In this document: positions 1 through 9,557 of the stretch, piece after piece
Layout of the letters: every line of letters starts with the position of its first letter
How positions within the stretch are numbered: the stretch's first letter is position 1
Source: Aeromicrobium sp. PE09-221
Lineage (GTDB): Bacteria > Actinomycetota > Actinomycetes > Propionibacteriales > Nocardioidaceae
NCBI RefSeq assembly: GCF_002174305.1
Contig: NZ_MIJB01000025.1
Location: 154,195 to 218,194 of the forward strand
Direction of reading: 5' to 3'
Length of the DNA: 64,000 bases
Notes under the pieces: model-generated
What the model was told of the DNA's origin: nothing
Seen by the model: the letters and a program-made list of their open reading frames with translations, nothing else
Database searches by the model: none
Program-made: the position numbers and the translations under genes

Positions 1-1332
1 GCACAGCTCGGCGATGTTCCTGGGGCCGTGCTTGGCCGATTCGATCGTGACCGCGAGGATGACCGGCTTGAGACGGGTGCCGTCACAGGTGGGGCACGGC
101 ACCTCCCGCATGAAGCCCTCGAGCCTTTCGCGATTGGTCTCGGACTCGGTCTCGGCATAACGCCGTTGGACGAAGCCGACGGCTCCCTCGAAGGCCGAAT
201 AGTAGGAGCGCTCACGTCCGTACCGGTTCTTGTAGCGGACGTGCACCTTGGTCTCGTGGCCGTGCATGAGCGCGTTCTTCACGTCACCGGGCAGCTCGAT
301 ATAGGGCGTGTCGATGGAGAAGCCGAGCTCATCGGCCAGGGCCTCCGTCAGCCTCAAGAAGTACTCCGACACCTGGTTGTAGGCCCACGCGGCGATGGCT
401 CCCTCGGCCAGGGACTTCTCCGGATCGGGGACGAGGAGCTCAGGGTCGACCTCCATCCGGCTGCCGATCCCATGGCACTCGGGGCAGGCACCGAAGGGCG
501 CATTGAAGGAGAAGGACCGGGGTTCGAGCTCGTCGATCTGCAGGGGGTGGTCGTTGGGGCAGGCGAGCTTCTCGGAGAACCGGCGGTGCCGGGCCGGGTC
601 GTCGGCGGGGAGGTCGACATAGTCGATCACGACGAGACCGTCGGCCAAGGCGAGCGCGGTCTCGACCGACTCGGTGAGTCGCTGCTTGGAGCTCGGCTTG
701 ACCGTGAGACGGTCGACGACGACATCGATGGTGTGCTTCTTCTGCTTGACCAGCTTGGGCGGCTCGTCGGCGAGCTGGTGCATCTCACCGTCGACGATCG
801 CGCGGCTGAAGCCCTGCTGCTGCAAGGTGCCGAAGAGCTCGGTGTACTCTCCCTTGCGGCCGCGGATCATCGGCGCGAGGACCTGGAACCGCGTACCCTC
901 CTCGCCGTCGAGGATGCGGTCGACGATCTGCTGCGGGGTCTGTCGGCTGATGGCCTCGCCGCACACCGGACAGTGCGGATGGCCGGCTCGCGAGTACAGC
1001 AGGCGCAGATAGTCGTAGACCTCGGTGATCGTGCCGACCGTGGACCGCGGATTGCGCGAGGTGGACTTCTGGTCGATGGACACCGCCGGGGAGAGTCCCT
1101 CGATGAAGTCGACATCCGGCTTGTCCATCTGGCCGAGGAACTGCCGGGCGTAGGCCGACAGCGACTCGACGTAGCGACGCTGGCCTTCGGCGAAGATGGT
1201 GTCGAAGGCAAGCGAGGACTTGCCCGATCCCGAGAGCCCCGTGAACGTGATGAGGGCATCACGGGGAAGATCGAGCGAGACGTCCTTGAGGTTATGCTCG
1301 CGGGCACCGCGAATCACGAGACGATCGGCCAC
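1..1332 (-). CDS. uvrA: UvrABC excinuclease subunit A, N-terminal 444 residues (cut by window edge)
   Basis: Damage-recognition ATPase of nucleotide excision repair; it loads UvrB on damaged DNA. Visible are the start GTG at 1332 (MADRLVIRG, the usual family start), the first Walker A (GLSGSGKSS, residues 32-40), the stretch [20 protein letters not shown] typical of UvrA, the CPVCG half of the first zinc site, and the insertion domain. The reading frame is still open at base 1, so roughly the C-terminal half (signature domain, second ATPase) lies outside the window. It is divergent from the hydrolase gene at 1446. The start has only a weak ribosome binding site. uvrB lies on the same strand about 5 kb upstream, so the two repair genes are near each other but not co-transcribed. 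Confidence 0.96.
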   Translation of the reverse strand, partial: MADRLVIRGAREHNLKDVSLDLPRDALITFTGLSGSGKSSLAFDTIFAEGQRRYVESLSAYARQFLGQMDKPDVDFIEGLSPAVSIDQKSTSRNPRSTVGTITEVYDYLRLLYSRAGHPHCPVCGEAISRQTPQQIVDRILDGEEGTRFQVLAPMIRGRKGEYTELFGTLQQQGFSRAIVDGEMHQLADEPPKLVKQKKHTIDVVVDRLTVKPSSKQRLTESVETALALADGLVVIDYVDLPADDPARHRRFSEKLACPNDHPLQIDELEPRSFSFNAPFGACPECHGIGSRMEVDPELLVPDPEKSLAEGAIAAWAYNQVSEYFLRLTEALADELGFSIDTPYIELPGDVKNALMHGHETKVHVRYKNRYGRERSYYSAFEGAVGFVQRRYAETESETNRERLEGFMREVPCPTCDGTRLKPVILAVTIESAKHGPRNIAELC

Positions 1333-1445
1333 CCGACCAGCCTAACGAGGGCCACCGACAGTTTCTCTCGAGCGAGTTCCCCACCAGCTCCAACGGGCGG
1401 TGAGCTGTCCCACACCCCGCTTCCCGAGGCGCTAGGGTCGGGGCC

Positions 1446-2099
1446 ATGACGTACACGGGAGAAGTCGAAGTCGGTGGAGCTCCGGACGTGCGGGAGGCCG
1501 GTGATCTGCGGATCACCAAGGTCGCCGTCGGGCCGATGAGCAACAACGTCTATCTGCTGCAGTGCACCATCACCGGCGAACAGGCGCTGATCGATGCGGC
1601 CGATGAGGCTCCGCGCCTGTTGGAGCTCATCGGCGGCGCGGGTCTTGCACGCGTCGTGACCACCCACCGCCACCCCGACCATGTACAGGCGCTCCCGGAT
1701 GTCGTCGCCGCGACCGGTGCGCAGACCGTCGCCGGTGAGGACGATGCGGACGATCTGCCCGTCCCCGTGGACGTGCGGGTGCGGACCGGGGCTCGCATCG
1801 TGGTCGGCACCTGTGAGCTCGAGGTGATCGAGATCGTGGGCCACACGCCAGGATCGATCGTCCTGGCCTATGACGACCCCGACGGTATCGTGCACCTCTT
1901 CACCGGCGACTCGCTCTTCCCCGGCGGCGTGGGAAAGACCTGGTCCGAGGAGGACTTCCAGAGCCTCATCGGCGATGTCGAGGCCAAGATCTTCGGCCGC
2001 TTCGCGGACGACACCTGGTTCTACCCCGGCCACGGCGACGACTCCACCCTCGGCGCCGAGCGCCCGCACCTGTCCGAGTGGCGCGAACGCGGCTGGTGA
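1446..2099 (+). CDS. Metallo-beta-lactamase-fold hydrolase, glyoxalase II-like
   Basis: A 217-residue MBL-fold protein. The metal site is complete: THRHPDH (H74, H76, D78, H79), GHTPGS (H133), TGDSLF (D155) and YPGHGD (H196). This is the set of a dinuclear glyoxalase II-like or persulfide dioxygenase-like hydrolase; the length fits the short bacterial members without the substrate-binding helical domain of true GloB. There is no signal peptide, so it should be cytosolic. Its stop is 3 bp from the stop of the convergent P450 gene. From memory, an MBL gene beside uvrA is common in Actinobacteria. The substrate is unknown. Confidence 0.9.
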   Translation: MTYTGEVEVGGAPDVREAGDLRITKVAVGPMSNNVYLLQCTITGEQALIDAADEAPRLLELIGGAGLARVVTTHRHPDHVQALPDVVAATGAQTVAGEDDADDLPVPVDVRVRTGARIVVGTCELEVIEIVGHTPGSIVLAYDDPDGIVHLFTGDSLFPGGVGKTWSEEDFQSLIGDVEAKIFGRFADDTWFYPGHGDDSTLGAERPHLSEWRERGW

Positions 2100-2102
2100 C
2101 TC

Positions 2103-3383
2103 CTACCAGGTGACGGGGAGCCGGTCGATACCGAAGACGAAACTCAACTGCCGGAACTCCAGCTCACTCTCGGGTACCGCCAGGCCCAGCTTGGGAAACC
2201 TCCGCAGCAGCTTGGGGAGCACGATCCGCAGCTCCATCCGCGCCAGCTCCGCCCCGATGCAGCGGTGGATGCCGTGCCCGAAGGCCAGGTGCCCGCTGGT
2301 CGGCACACGATAGGGGTCGAACTCGTCCGGGCCCTCCCCCGCGCTCTTCGGGTCGCGGTTGGCCGCGCTCAGCGAGGCCAGGACGACATCGCCCTTCTTC
2401 AGCCGTGTTCCGAACAGCTCCATGTCCTGCTTGGCGAAGCGCGGGAACGCCACCTGCACGACCGCGAGATAGCGCAGCAGCTCCTCGATCACCCGGTCCA
2501 CGGTCTCGCGATTGCCCGATCGCACGAGATCGGCATAGGTGGGATCGCGGTGGAGCACGATGGTGCTGAGCGCGATCATCCCTGCGGTGGTCTCGAAACC
2601 TCCCGTGAAGACACCGTCGGCGAGGCCCGCGAGGTCGACATCGGAGATCTCGTCCCCCTCGGCTTGCAGGATCTGCCCGATGAGCCCGGGCCCCGGGTCC
2701 ACGCGCTGGCGCGCTACGGCCTCGAAGAGGAACTCGCGCTGGGCCGACACCGCGCCGAAGGCCGCCGCAGCGCCATTGGTGGCGTCGAACCGCTGGCTGC
2801 CCAGCTTCGCGAACTCCTCACGATCGTCATAGTCCAGACCCAGCAGCGCGCAGATCGTGTTGAACGGCACCGGGAAGGCGACGTGCTTGGCGAGATCGGA
2901 CCCGGGGCCGGCCGCCTCGAGGGCATCGAGGGCCTCATCGGCGATCCGGTCGATCATCGGCTCGAGTCGCGCGAGCCGGCGCATCGTGAACTCCGGGGTG
3001 ACGATCTTGCGCAGCCGGGTGTGCAAGGGCGGGTCCGTGAAACCGAGCCCTCCGATGTCATCGGAGGTCGCCGGCCCGGAACCGCTGAACAGATGACGGA
3101 TGTCGTTCGAGTAGGTATCGCGCGCGGTGAGCACCTCGCGGGCCTCGGCGTACCCGGTGACCAGATACGCATCGAAGGCGAACGGGAGATCGAGCCGGCG
3201 CAGCGGTGACTCAGCCCGGTACTGAGCCATCTGGCCCACCGGATCGGTGCCCTCGCGTTGAAGCGGTCGCTTGGTCTCCTCGGGAATGAAGGAGATCCGG
3301 GAGAGATCGATTCCACGTCTGCGCACATGCCGACGGGCCAATGCGCCGCCGAAGCGGGAACCGTAGGTCTTCAACAACGACAC
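2103..3383 (-). CDS. Cytochrome P450
   Basis: Heme-thiolate monooxygenase of the soluble bacterial type. Counting from the GTG at 3383 (427 residues): I-helix GGFETT at 261-266, K-helix ExxR at E301-R304, and heme loop FGHGIHRCIG at 368-377 with ligand Cys375. An upstream GTG at 3449 would add 22 residues that do not look like P450 sequence; neither start has a strong ribosome binding site, and the shorter form is closer to family length. No ferredoxin or ferredoxin reductase gene is nearby, so electrons must come from elsewhere. It is divergent from the damaged permease at 3474. The substrate cannot be told from sequence. Confidence 0.92.
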   Translation of the reverse strand: MSLLKTYGSRFGGALARRHVRRRGIDLSRISFIPEETKRPLQREGTDPVGQMAQYRAESPLRRLDLPFAFDAYLVTGYAEAREVLTARDTYSNDIRHLFSGSGPATSDDIGGLGFTDPPLHTRLRKIVTPEFTMRRLARLEPMIDRIADEALDALEAAGPGSDLAKHVAFPVPFNTICALLGLDYDDREEFAKLGSQRFDATNGAAAAFGAVSAQREFLFEAVARQRVDPGPGLIGQILQAEGDEISDVDLAGLADGVFTGGFETTAGMIALSTIVLHRDPTYADLVRSGNRETVDRVIEELLRYLAVVQVAFPRFAKQDMELFGTRLKKGDVVLASLSAANRDPKSAGEGPDEFDPYRVPTSGHLAFGHGIHRCIGAELARMELRIVLPKLLRRFPKLGLAVPESELEFRQLSFVFGIDRLPVTW

Positions 3384-3473
3384 CGCAACACCGTACACGC
3401 ACCGGTTGCCGCTCTGTCCGACGCGGAGCAGTGTTGGAGCACACACCACGGCCCTAGGGACGAGACACCGACG

Positions 3474-4819
3474 TTGGCGACGCCGACACCTCAGCAGCAG
3501 CCGGAGCTCCGGCGCGTGATAGGCCCCAATCTCCTCCTGCTGTTCATCATCGGGACACCCTCGGCACCGGCGTCTACGCCCTCACCGGGCAGGTGGCGGC
3601 CGAGGTCGGGGGTGCCGCCTGGCTGCCCTTCCTCATCGCCTTCCTGGTGGCCCTGCTGACAGCCTTCTCCTATCTGGAGCTGGTGACCAAGTACCCGCAG
3701 CCCGCCGGAGCCGCGCTGTACGTGCACAAGGCCTTCGGGATCCATCTGCTGACCTTCATGATCGCCTTCGCCGTCATGTGCTCAGGCATCACCTCGGCGT
3801 CGACGTCCGCCCGCGCCTTCGCCCCGAATCTGGCAGTCGGTGTGGGCTGGGAGGCCGGCGACACGTCGGTCATGGCCATAGCCCTCGGCTTCATGCTCCT
3901 CGTCGCGGCGATCAACCTGCGCGGTGTCAGCGAGGGCGTCAAGACCAATGTCGTGCTGACCATGATCGAGCTCTCGGGTCTGCTGCTGGTGATCCTGGTC
4001 GGCTTCTCTGCGATCGCGGGAGGGAATGTCGACTGGGGCCGCGTGGTCGCCTTCGAGACACCGGACGACAAGAGCGTGTTCCTGGCCGTCACGACGGCCA
4101 CCTCTCTGGCCTTCTTCGCGATGGTCGGCTTCGAGGACTCCGTGAACATGGCCGAGGAGTGCCACGAACCGAATCGGATCTTCCCCCGGATCATGCTGAC
4201 CGGACTGGGGATCACCGGGGCCACCTATGTGCTGGTCTCCATCTGCGCGGTCGCGCTGGTGCCGGTGGGCGATCTCGCCGGGAACGACACCCCTTTGGTC
4301 ACCGTCGCCGAGCGGGGCGCACCGGATCTGCCGATCGCCGAGATACTCCCGTTCATCTCCATGTTCGCCGTGGCCAACTCCGCCCTCATCAGCATGCTGA
4401 TGGCCAGTCGGCTGCTCTACGGCATGGCCCGCCAAGGCATCATTCCCGGAGCGCTCTCACGCGTGGGCCAGCGCCGCCGGACGCTGTATGTGTCGATCGT
4501 CTTCACCACGCTCATCGCCCTGGCCCTCATCGCCTATGTCTCCTACGCCAGTGAGAACGCCGTCTCGGTGCTGGGCGGTACGACCTCGCTCCTGCTCCTG
4601 GCGGTCTTCGGCGCCGTCAACGCCCTGTTGGGCGTGATCTCGTGCCTCTATCTGGTGACGCCGCTCTCGGGCCGCCCGGTCGCCGAGTACGAGGTCGCCG
4701 GGATCCTGCTGGCCCTCGGCCTCGTGCTCAGCATCCCCATGTACCTCGCCAGCCGACGGCGCGGCGAGCAGCTGAAGGTCGGCTCCCTCGGCGGCGGATC
4801 ACGCGACGAGGAGGACTGA
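3474..4819 (+). pseudogene. APC-family amino acid permease with a -1 frameshift near 3552
   Basis: The sequence encodes an APC-superfamily transporter in two frames. Frame one starts at TTG 3474 (MATPTPQQQPELRRVIGPN) and runs to LLLLFIIG at 3553. From 3554 the second frame continues DTLGTGVYALTGQVAAEVGG, the conserved broken helix 1 of APC carriers (GxG), then about ten more membrane segments and a charged C-terminus. One G missing from what would be GGGG at 3552-3555 explains the break. Read in one frame, only the part from an internal ATG at 3593 onward (408 residues, helix 1 missing) is available. The rest looks well conserved, so this is a recent mutation, a sequencing error in a G run, or, less likely, recoding. 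It shares an overlapping terminator with terC. Confidence 0.8.
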
Positions 4820-4839
4820 GCTCGACTGCGCTCAGTCCT
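4812..4839. terminator. Bidirectional terminator hairpin overlapping two stop codons
   Basis: A perfect 10-bp stem (4812-4821 with 4830-4839, 8-nt loop) lies over the stop codons of the permease (4817-4819) and of terC (4832-4834). The genes are convergent and only 12 bp apart, so one hairpin must serve both. There is no U tract, as is usual in high-GC actinobacteria. Confidence 0.6.
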
Positions 4840-5818
4840 GCGCGGAGGCGCTGGATCGTTCGTGACGCGACGAATACCAGAGGCTTACCGCAGCGGTGAC
4901 CGCCAGGGTCACCACGATGAACGCAAGGCTGGTGAGCGTCGGGATCACCGGCACCGGCACCGGCTCGCCGCCGTTGATGAAGGGCAACTCGTTCTCGTGC
5001 AAGGCCTCCAGCACCAGCTTGGTGCCGATGAAGAACAACAGGAAGGCGAGTCCGTAGGACAGGAACACCAGTCGTTGGAGGAGCCCGCCGATCAGGAAGT
5101 ACAGTTGACGCAATCCCATGAGCGCGAAGACATTCGCGGTGAAGACGAGATACGGCTCCCGGGTCAGCCCGAAGATCGCCGGGATCGAGTCCAGCGCGAA
5201 CATCACATCGGTGGTGCCGAGGGCCACGATGACCAGCGCCATCGGGGTGATGGCGCGCTTGCCGTCCTCGCGCACCACGAGTGTGAGGCCCCGCCACTCG
5301 TCACTCAATCGGAATCGTCGCCGCGCGAAACGCACGACCGCATTGTCGGCGCCCTCGTCGTCATCGCCACCGAAGGCGAGCTTGGCGGCTGTGTAGACCA
5401 GGAACGCCCCGAAGACATAGAACACCCAGGAGAGGTTCTCGATCGCCGCCGCGCCCACGGCGATGAAGATGCCACGGAACACGAGGGCCAGGATGATGCC
5501 GACCAGCAGTGCCTCCTGCTGGTACTTCCGCGGCACGCCGAAGCTGGCCATGATGATGATGAAGATGAACAGGTTGTCGATCGACAGGCTGTACTCGGTC
5601 AGCCACCCGGCGAAGAATTCGATACCCCGGTCCTGGCCGTGACGCCACCAGACGAACAGCCCGAAGAGCACCGCCAGTCCGATATAGAAGGACAAGGCCA
5701 GGGAGGTCTCGCGGGTGGACGGCTCATGGGGCCGACGGGCGATGACCAGGATGTCGATGAGCAGGATGGCGATGGTGACGCCGAGGGTGATGCCCCATTC
5801 GAGCGCAGAGACGTTCAC
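4832..5818 (-). CDS. TerC/Alx-family integral membrane protein
   Basis: A 328-residue polytopic protein of the TerC family; characterised members (Alx, MeeF/MeeY) export Mn2+ or load it onto secreted proteins. The two signature acidic segments are present: EYSLSIDNLFIFIIIM near residue 80, and FALDSIPAIFGLT near residue 208. About eight or nine membrane helices can be drawn, with a charged loop in the middle (GGDDDEGADN). The start is GTG at 5818, preceded by CGGAGG at good distance. Members of this family are often under a yybP-ykoY Mn2+ riboswitch; the leader here has a weak resemblance, treated as a finding. It is downstream of the epimerase-like gene on the same strand but separated by 177 bp. 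Confidence 0.9.
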   Translation of the reverse strand: MNVSALEWGITLGVTIAILLIDILVIARRPHEPSTRETSLALSFYIGLAVLFGLFVWWRHGQDRGIEFFAGWLTEYSLSIDNLFIFIIIMASFGVPRKYQQEALLVGIILALVFRGIFIAVGAAAIENLSWVFYVFGAFLVYTAAKLAFGGDDDEGADNAVVRFARRRFRLSDEWRGLTLVVREDGKRAITPMALVIVALGTTDVMFALDSIPAIFGLTREPYLVFTANVFALMGLRQLYFLIGGLLQRLVFLSYGLAFLLFFIGTKLVLEALHENELPFINGGEPVPVPVIPTLTSLAFIVVTLAVTAAVSLWYSSRHERSSASAQD

Positions 5819-5995
5819 GCGTCATGTCCTCCGAGTGTGGGTGGGCCGCCGGAGGTCTCGCCCGTCGCTACCCGTCCCGTCGCTGAGGAATCTCCCTGGG
5901 CGGTGGCGCTGCGGCGAAGGCGCGGTGCCCTCCGTCGACCATTGTGACACCGACGCTGGCATGATCCGCGTCGAGGACCGCGCGGGACCGAGCCC

Positions 5996-6736
5996 TCAGC
6001 CGGCCGGGCCGTCGCGGTGGGCGCGGATCGTGACGTGCAGCGAGCGCCGCCGCACCTCGACATCGTCATCTGCCCCGCTAAGGGAATCGGGAGGAGCCGT
6101 CTGCGGTTCGAGGCAGAGCCCACTCGCGCGCTCGGTGTAGACCACCCACCAGGGGGTGTCCGCGACCAGCTCCAGCCCCAGCATGCCGGGCCAGCTGATG
6201 CGCGGACTCGAGTTCAGTCGGAAACAGTCGTCCCACGGGCCGGGTGGCACACTGACGCGCCGCCCGGTGGGGAGGTGGTCATCGCCGCGTTCGAGCATCG
6301 ACTCGGCCGATAACTCGATCGAGGCCGACACGCCTCCCAGCCGTCGCCGGAACCACGGATGGAAACCAAGGACCGAAGGACTTCCCGGCGGCGCGTCCCA
6401 GCTGAGTCGCAGGTGGAGGGCCATCGGGGCAGCCTCGTACCGCAGGCGGGCGGTGCCCGGAAGCGGACCATCGGCGATGTCCAGCGTCAGGATGCCGTCG
6501 TCGCCGAGGTCCCAGGCACGATCCCGGCCGAGGCCGTGCGGACGATGCCCACGCCACCGGCCCGCCCACGGCACCATCGGGAAGATGCCCGAGGCGGTGG
6601 AAGGGTCCTCATCGGGATCTCCGCTGTCGCCGACCACCTCGTGCCCGTCGAAGCGCAGCGACGTGATCCGTGCTCCCGCAGCCGGATCGATAGTCGCCTT
6701 GACGCCCTCGGCGGTCAGGCGCAGCTGTTCAGGCAC
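5996..6736 (-). CDS. Aldose 1-epimerase-like protein, short form
   Basis: A 246-residue galactose-mutarotase-fold protein. Recognisable elements are [11 protein letters not shown] and [12 protein letters not shown] near the N-terminus (the usual substrate-proximal Arg region) and GFHPWFRR near the middle, matching the GxHPYF catalytic His motif. At 246 residues it is some 50-90 shorter than GalM and closer to the YeaD/glucose-6-phosphate epimerase-like group found in actinobacteria. Its start overlaps the end of uvrB by 8 bp, so it is translated from the uvrB transcript. Whether it acts on free sugars or sugar phosphates is not visible. Confidence 0.8.
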   Translation of the reverse strand: MPEQLRLTAEGVKATIDPAAGARITSLRFDGHEVVGDSGDPDEDPSTASGIFPMVPWAGRWRGHRPHGLGRDRAWDLGDDGILTLDIADGPLPGTARLRYEAAPMALHLRLSWDAPPGSPSVLGFHPWFRRRLGGVSASIELSAESMLERGDDHLPTGRRVSVPPGPWDDCFRLNSSPRISWPGMLGLELVADTPWWVVYTERASGLCLEPQTAPPDSLSGADDDVEVRRRSLHVTIRAHRDGPAG

Positions 6737-8807
6737 CGGCCTCGATCATGCCGCGCAGTTCCTTCTTGAGATCGCCGATCTCGTCGCGGAGACGGGCCGC
6801 AACCTCGAACTGCAGCTCCTCGGCGGCCTGGTGCATCTGCTGGTTGAGCTGGTCGATGAGCGAGGCCAGCTCGCCGGACGGCATGTCACCGGCGGCCTTC
6901 TCCCCCAGTGGCACGGCGACGCCCTTGCGGCGGTGGTCGCCCGTCGCAGCGAGCAGATTCTTGGTGTCGGCGTCTTCACGGGCGAGCATGTCGGTGATGT
7001 CGCCGATCTTCTTGCGCAGCGGCTGTGGGTCGATGCCGCGCTCGCGGTTGTAGGCGACCTGCTTCTCGCGACGGCGGTTGGTCTCCTCGATCGCGAATTC
7101 CATCGAGTCCGTGATGGTGTCCGCATACATGATGACCTGGCCGGAGACATTGCGCGCCGCACGGCCGATGGTCTGGATGAGCGAGCGTTCGGAGCGCAGG
7201 AAGCCCTCCTTGTCGGCGTCGAGGATCGCCACCAGGCTCACCTCGGGCAGGTCCAGGCCCTCACGGAGGAGGTTGATGCCGACCAGGACGTCGTACTCGC
7301 CCATCCGCAGTTCGCGCAGCAACTCGACGCGCCGCAGCGTGTCGACCTCGCTGTGCAGGTAGCGCGTACGGATACCGGCCTCCAAGAGATAGTCGGTGAG
7401 GTCCTCGGACATCTTCTTGGTGAGTGTGGTGACGAGGACCCGCTCGCCCTTCTCGGCCCGGCTGTTGATCTCGTCGACCAGGTCGTCGATCTGCCCCTTG
7501 GTGGGCTTGACGATGACCTCGGGATCGACCAGGCCCGTGGGGCGGATGATCTGCTCGACCACGTCGCCCCCGACCTTGTCGAGCTCGTACGATCCTGGGG
7601 TGGCTGACAGGTAGATGGTCTGGCCGATGCGCTCCAAGAACTCGGGCCACTTCAGAGGGCGGTTGTCCATCGCGCTGGGCAAACGGAACCCGTGCTCGAC
7701 GAGCGAGCGCTTGCGGCTCATATCTCCCTCGTACATCGCCCCGATCTGCGGGATGGTGACATGGGACTCGTCCACCACGAGCAAGAAGTCGTCCGGGAAG
7801 TAGTCGAGCAGGCAGTTGGGGGCCGTGCCCGGGGCACGGCCGTCCATGTGCAGCGAGTAGTTCTCGATGCCCGAGCAGGTGCCGACCTGTTCCATCATCT
7901 CCAGGTCATAGGTGGTGCGCATGCGCAGCCGCTGGGCCTCGAGGAGCTTGCCCTCACGCTCGAGCACCTGGAGCCGTTCCTCCAGCTCACGCTGGATGCC
8001 CTCGATGGCCCGGGTCATGACGTCCTGGCCGGCCGCGTAGTGCGTGGCCGCGCCGACGAAGAGCTCCTGGTCGTCGCTGAGCACCTCGCCGGTGAGCGGG
8101 TGGAGCGTCATGAGTCGCTCGATCTCATCGCCGAAGAACTCGATCCGCACCGCCATCTCCTGGTAGACCGGGAAAATCTCCAGGGTGTCGCCCTTGACCC
8201 GGAAGGTGCCGCGGGTGGCGGCGACGTCATTGCGAACGTACTGCGCCTGCACGAGGGTCCGGAGCAGCTCGTCTCGGTCGACCTCGTCGCCGACCTTGAA
8301 GCCGATCATCCGGTTGAGGTACTCCTGGGCCGAACCCAGGCCGTAGATGCAGGAGACGGTGGCGACGACCACCACATCGCGACGGGTCAGCAGCGACCAG
8401 GTCGCGGAGTGCCGCAGCCGCTCGACCTCCTCGTTGATGGAGGAGTCCTTCTCGATATAGGTGTCGGACTGCGCGATGTAGGCCTCGGGCTGATAGTAGT
8501 CGTAGTACGAGACGAAGTACTCGACCGCATTGTTGGGCAGCAGCTCACGCAGCTCATTGGCGAACTGGGCGGCGAGCGTCTTATTGGGCAGCAGCACCAG
8601 CATCGGGCGCTGCAATCGCTCGGCGATCCAGGCGGTGGTGGCGGTCTTGCCCGTACCCGTCGCACCCATCAGCACGACATCGGGGGTCCCATCCGCGATC
8701 CGCTTGCTGATCTCGGCGATCGCGGCGGGTTGATCACCGGCCGGTGCGTACTCCGAGACGACCTCGAACGGCGCCACCTGACGGGTCAACTCGGTCGCTG
8801 ATCTCAT
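6729..8807 (-). CDS. uvrB: UvrABC excinuclease subunit B
   Basis: Damage-verifying helicase-like subunit of excision repair, 692 residues. From ATG 8807: Walker A GATGTGKT at 48-55, the beta-hairpin region [13 protein letters not shown] that clamps DNA, the DEAD-like VVDESH, helicase motifs in domain 3, and the C-terminal UVR motif ([19 protein letters not shown]) that binds UvrC. An upstream in-frame start at 8885 adds 26 residues without UvrB character and would run into the divergent TetR promoter, so 8807 is preferred. I looked for an actinobacterial LexA box upstream and saw none. Confidence 0.97.
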   Translation of the reverse strand: MRSATELTRQVAPFEVVSEYAPAGDQPAAIAEISKRIADGTPDVVLMGATGTGKTATTAWIAERLQRPMLVLLPNKTLAAQFANELRELLPNNAVEYFVSYYDYYQPEAYIAQSDTYIEKDSSINEEVERLRHSATWSLLTRRDVVVVATVSCIYGLGSAQEYLNRMIGFKVGDEVDRDELLRTLVQAQYVRNDVAATRGTFRVKGDTLEIFPVYQEMAVRIEFFGDEIERLMTLHPLTGEVLSDDQELFVGAATHYAAGQDVMTRAIEGIQRELEERLQVLEREGKLLEAQRLRMRTTYDLEMMEQVGTCSGIENYSLHMDGRAPGTAPNCLLDYFPDDFLLVVDESHVTIPQIGAMYEGDMSRKRSLVEHGFRLPSAMDNRPLKWPEFLERIGQTIYLSATPGSYELDKVGGDVVEQIIRPTGLVDPEVIVKPTKGQIDDLVDEINSRAEKGERVLVTTLTKKMSEDLTDYLLEAGIRTRYLHSEVDTLRRVELLRELRMGEYDVLVGINLLREGLDLPEVSLVAILDADKEGFLRSERSLIQTIGRAARNVSGQVIMYADTITDSMEFAIEETNRRREKQVAYNRERGIDPQPLRKKIGDITDMLAREDADTKNLLAATGDHRRKGVAVPLGEKAAGDMPSGELASLIDQLNQQMHQAAEELQFEVAARLRDEIGDLKKELRGMIEAGA

Positions 8808-8860
8808 GTCGACCAGCGTACGCCGAGCCACTGACAAGAACCGGTCGATACAGTGAGCCC

Positions 8861-9535
8861 ATGTCACCAGACGAGCGGCGGGCACGCCGCGCCCGTGAGA
8901 TCGTCGAGGCCACCCGCGCGCTATTCGACCAGCGCGGCATGCGCGAGGCGCAGATCGACGACATCGCCAAGAAGGTCGGTATCAATCGAGCCATCATCTA
9001 CCGCCATTTCACCACCAAGGAAGAGCTCTTCGCGATGACCCTGGTGGACTACCTGGGCGAGCTCGGCGACGAGATGGCAGCGGCCGATGCGAACGGCGGC
9101 ACGGCGACCGAGCGACTCGACGCCCAGGCCACGGCCTTCTTCGACTACGGCACCCGTTTCCCGGCCTTCGTGGACTGCGCACAGGCCCTTTTGCGCTACC
9201 GCGGCACTGACCTCGTCGACGAGGTCAGTCAGGAGCGGCTCGTCGAGCTCGGCCAGGCGATGTTCCAGAGCCTCGATCATGTCGTGCGGGCGATAGAGGC
9301 CGGCAACGCCACGGGCGAGTTCGCGGTCGCCGATCCCCAGCTGCTCGCCAATGTGCTGTACGCGCAGGGACTCGGCGTCTTGAACCTCCTGGGCTTCCAG
9401 AAGTCGATCCGGGAGCTGAACTCGGGGATGCCGGTGATGGCCGATCTACCGCTCGGCGATGTCGTCTCCTGGGCCAAGCGGGCGATGATCGCCATGGCCG
9501 TCCCCGAGACCGTCCCCGCCGCCGGCGAGGGGTGA
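8861..9535 (+). CDS. TetR-family transcriptional regulator
   Basis: A 224-residue repressor. N-terminal helix-turn-helix: [20 protein letters not shown] then [19 protein letters not shown], recognition helix about residues 36-48. The rest is helical and ligand binding. Start ATG 8861; the upstream in-frame extension overlaps uvrB and is rejected. It is convergent with the thiolase gene and sits next to the thiolase/FabG/MaoC locus, as a TetR gene (Rv0238) sits near fadA2/fabG4/htdX in M. tuberculosis as I recall. Control of the divergent promoter at 10869-10987 is a reasonable inference; the inducer may be an acyl-CoA. A hairpin overlaps its stop codon. Confidence 0.88.
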   Translation: MSPDERRARRAREIVEATRALFDQRGMREAQIDDIAKKVGINRAIIYRHFTTKEELFAMTLVDYLGELGDEMAAADANGGTATERLDAQATAFFDYGTRFPAFVDCAQALLRYRGTDLVDEVSQERLVELGQAMFQSLDHVVRAIEAGNATGEFAVADPQLLANVLYAQGLGVLNLLGFQKSIRELNSGMPVMADLPLGDVVSWAKRAMIAMAVPETVPAAGEG

Positions 9536-9553
9536 GACTCCACCCCTCGCCGG
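9522..9553. terminator. Bidirectional terminator overlapping the TetR stop codon
   Basis: Perfect 13-bp stem (9522-9534 with 9541-9553, 6-nt loop). The left arm codes for the last residues of the TetR protein and reaches into its stop codon at 9533-9535; the right arm lies just after the thiolase stop on the other strand. Confidence 0.65.
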
Positions 9554-9557
9554 TCGC

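Noticed and set aside
28..1449. 473-codon plus-strand frame at the left edge
   Set aside because: It is antisense to uvrA, whose motifs on the minus strand are unmistakable.
3450..3659. Separate small ORF 3258-3659
   Set aside because: Its second half is the first frame of the broken APC permease; the first half is antisense to the P450.
8808..8860. Possible LexA box in the uvrB promoter
   Set aside because: No sequence close to the actinobacterial consensus (TCGAAC-N4-GTTCGA) is present.
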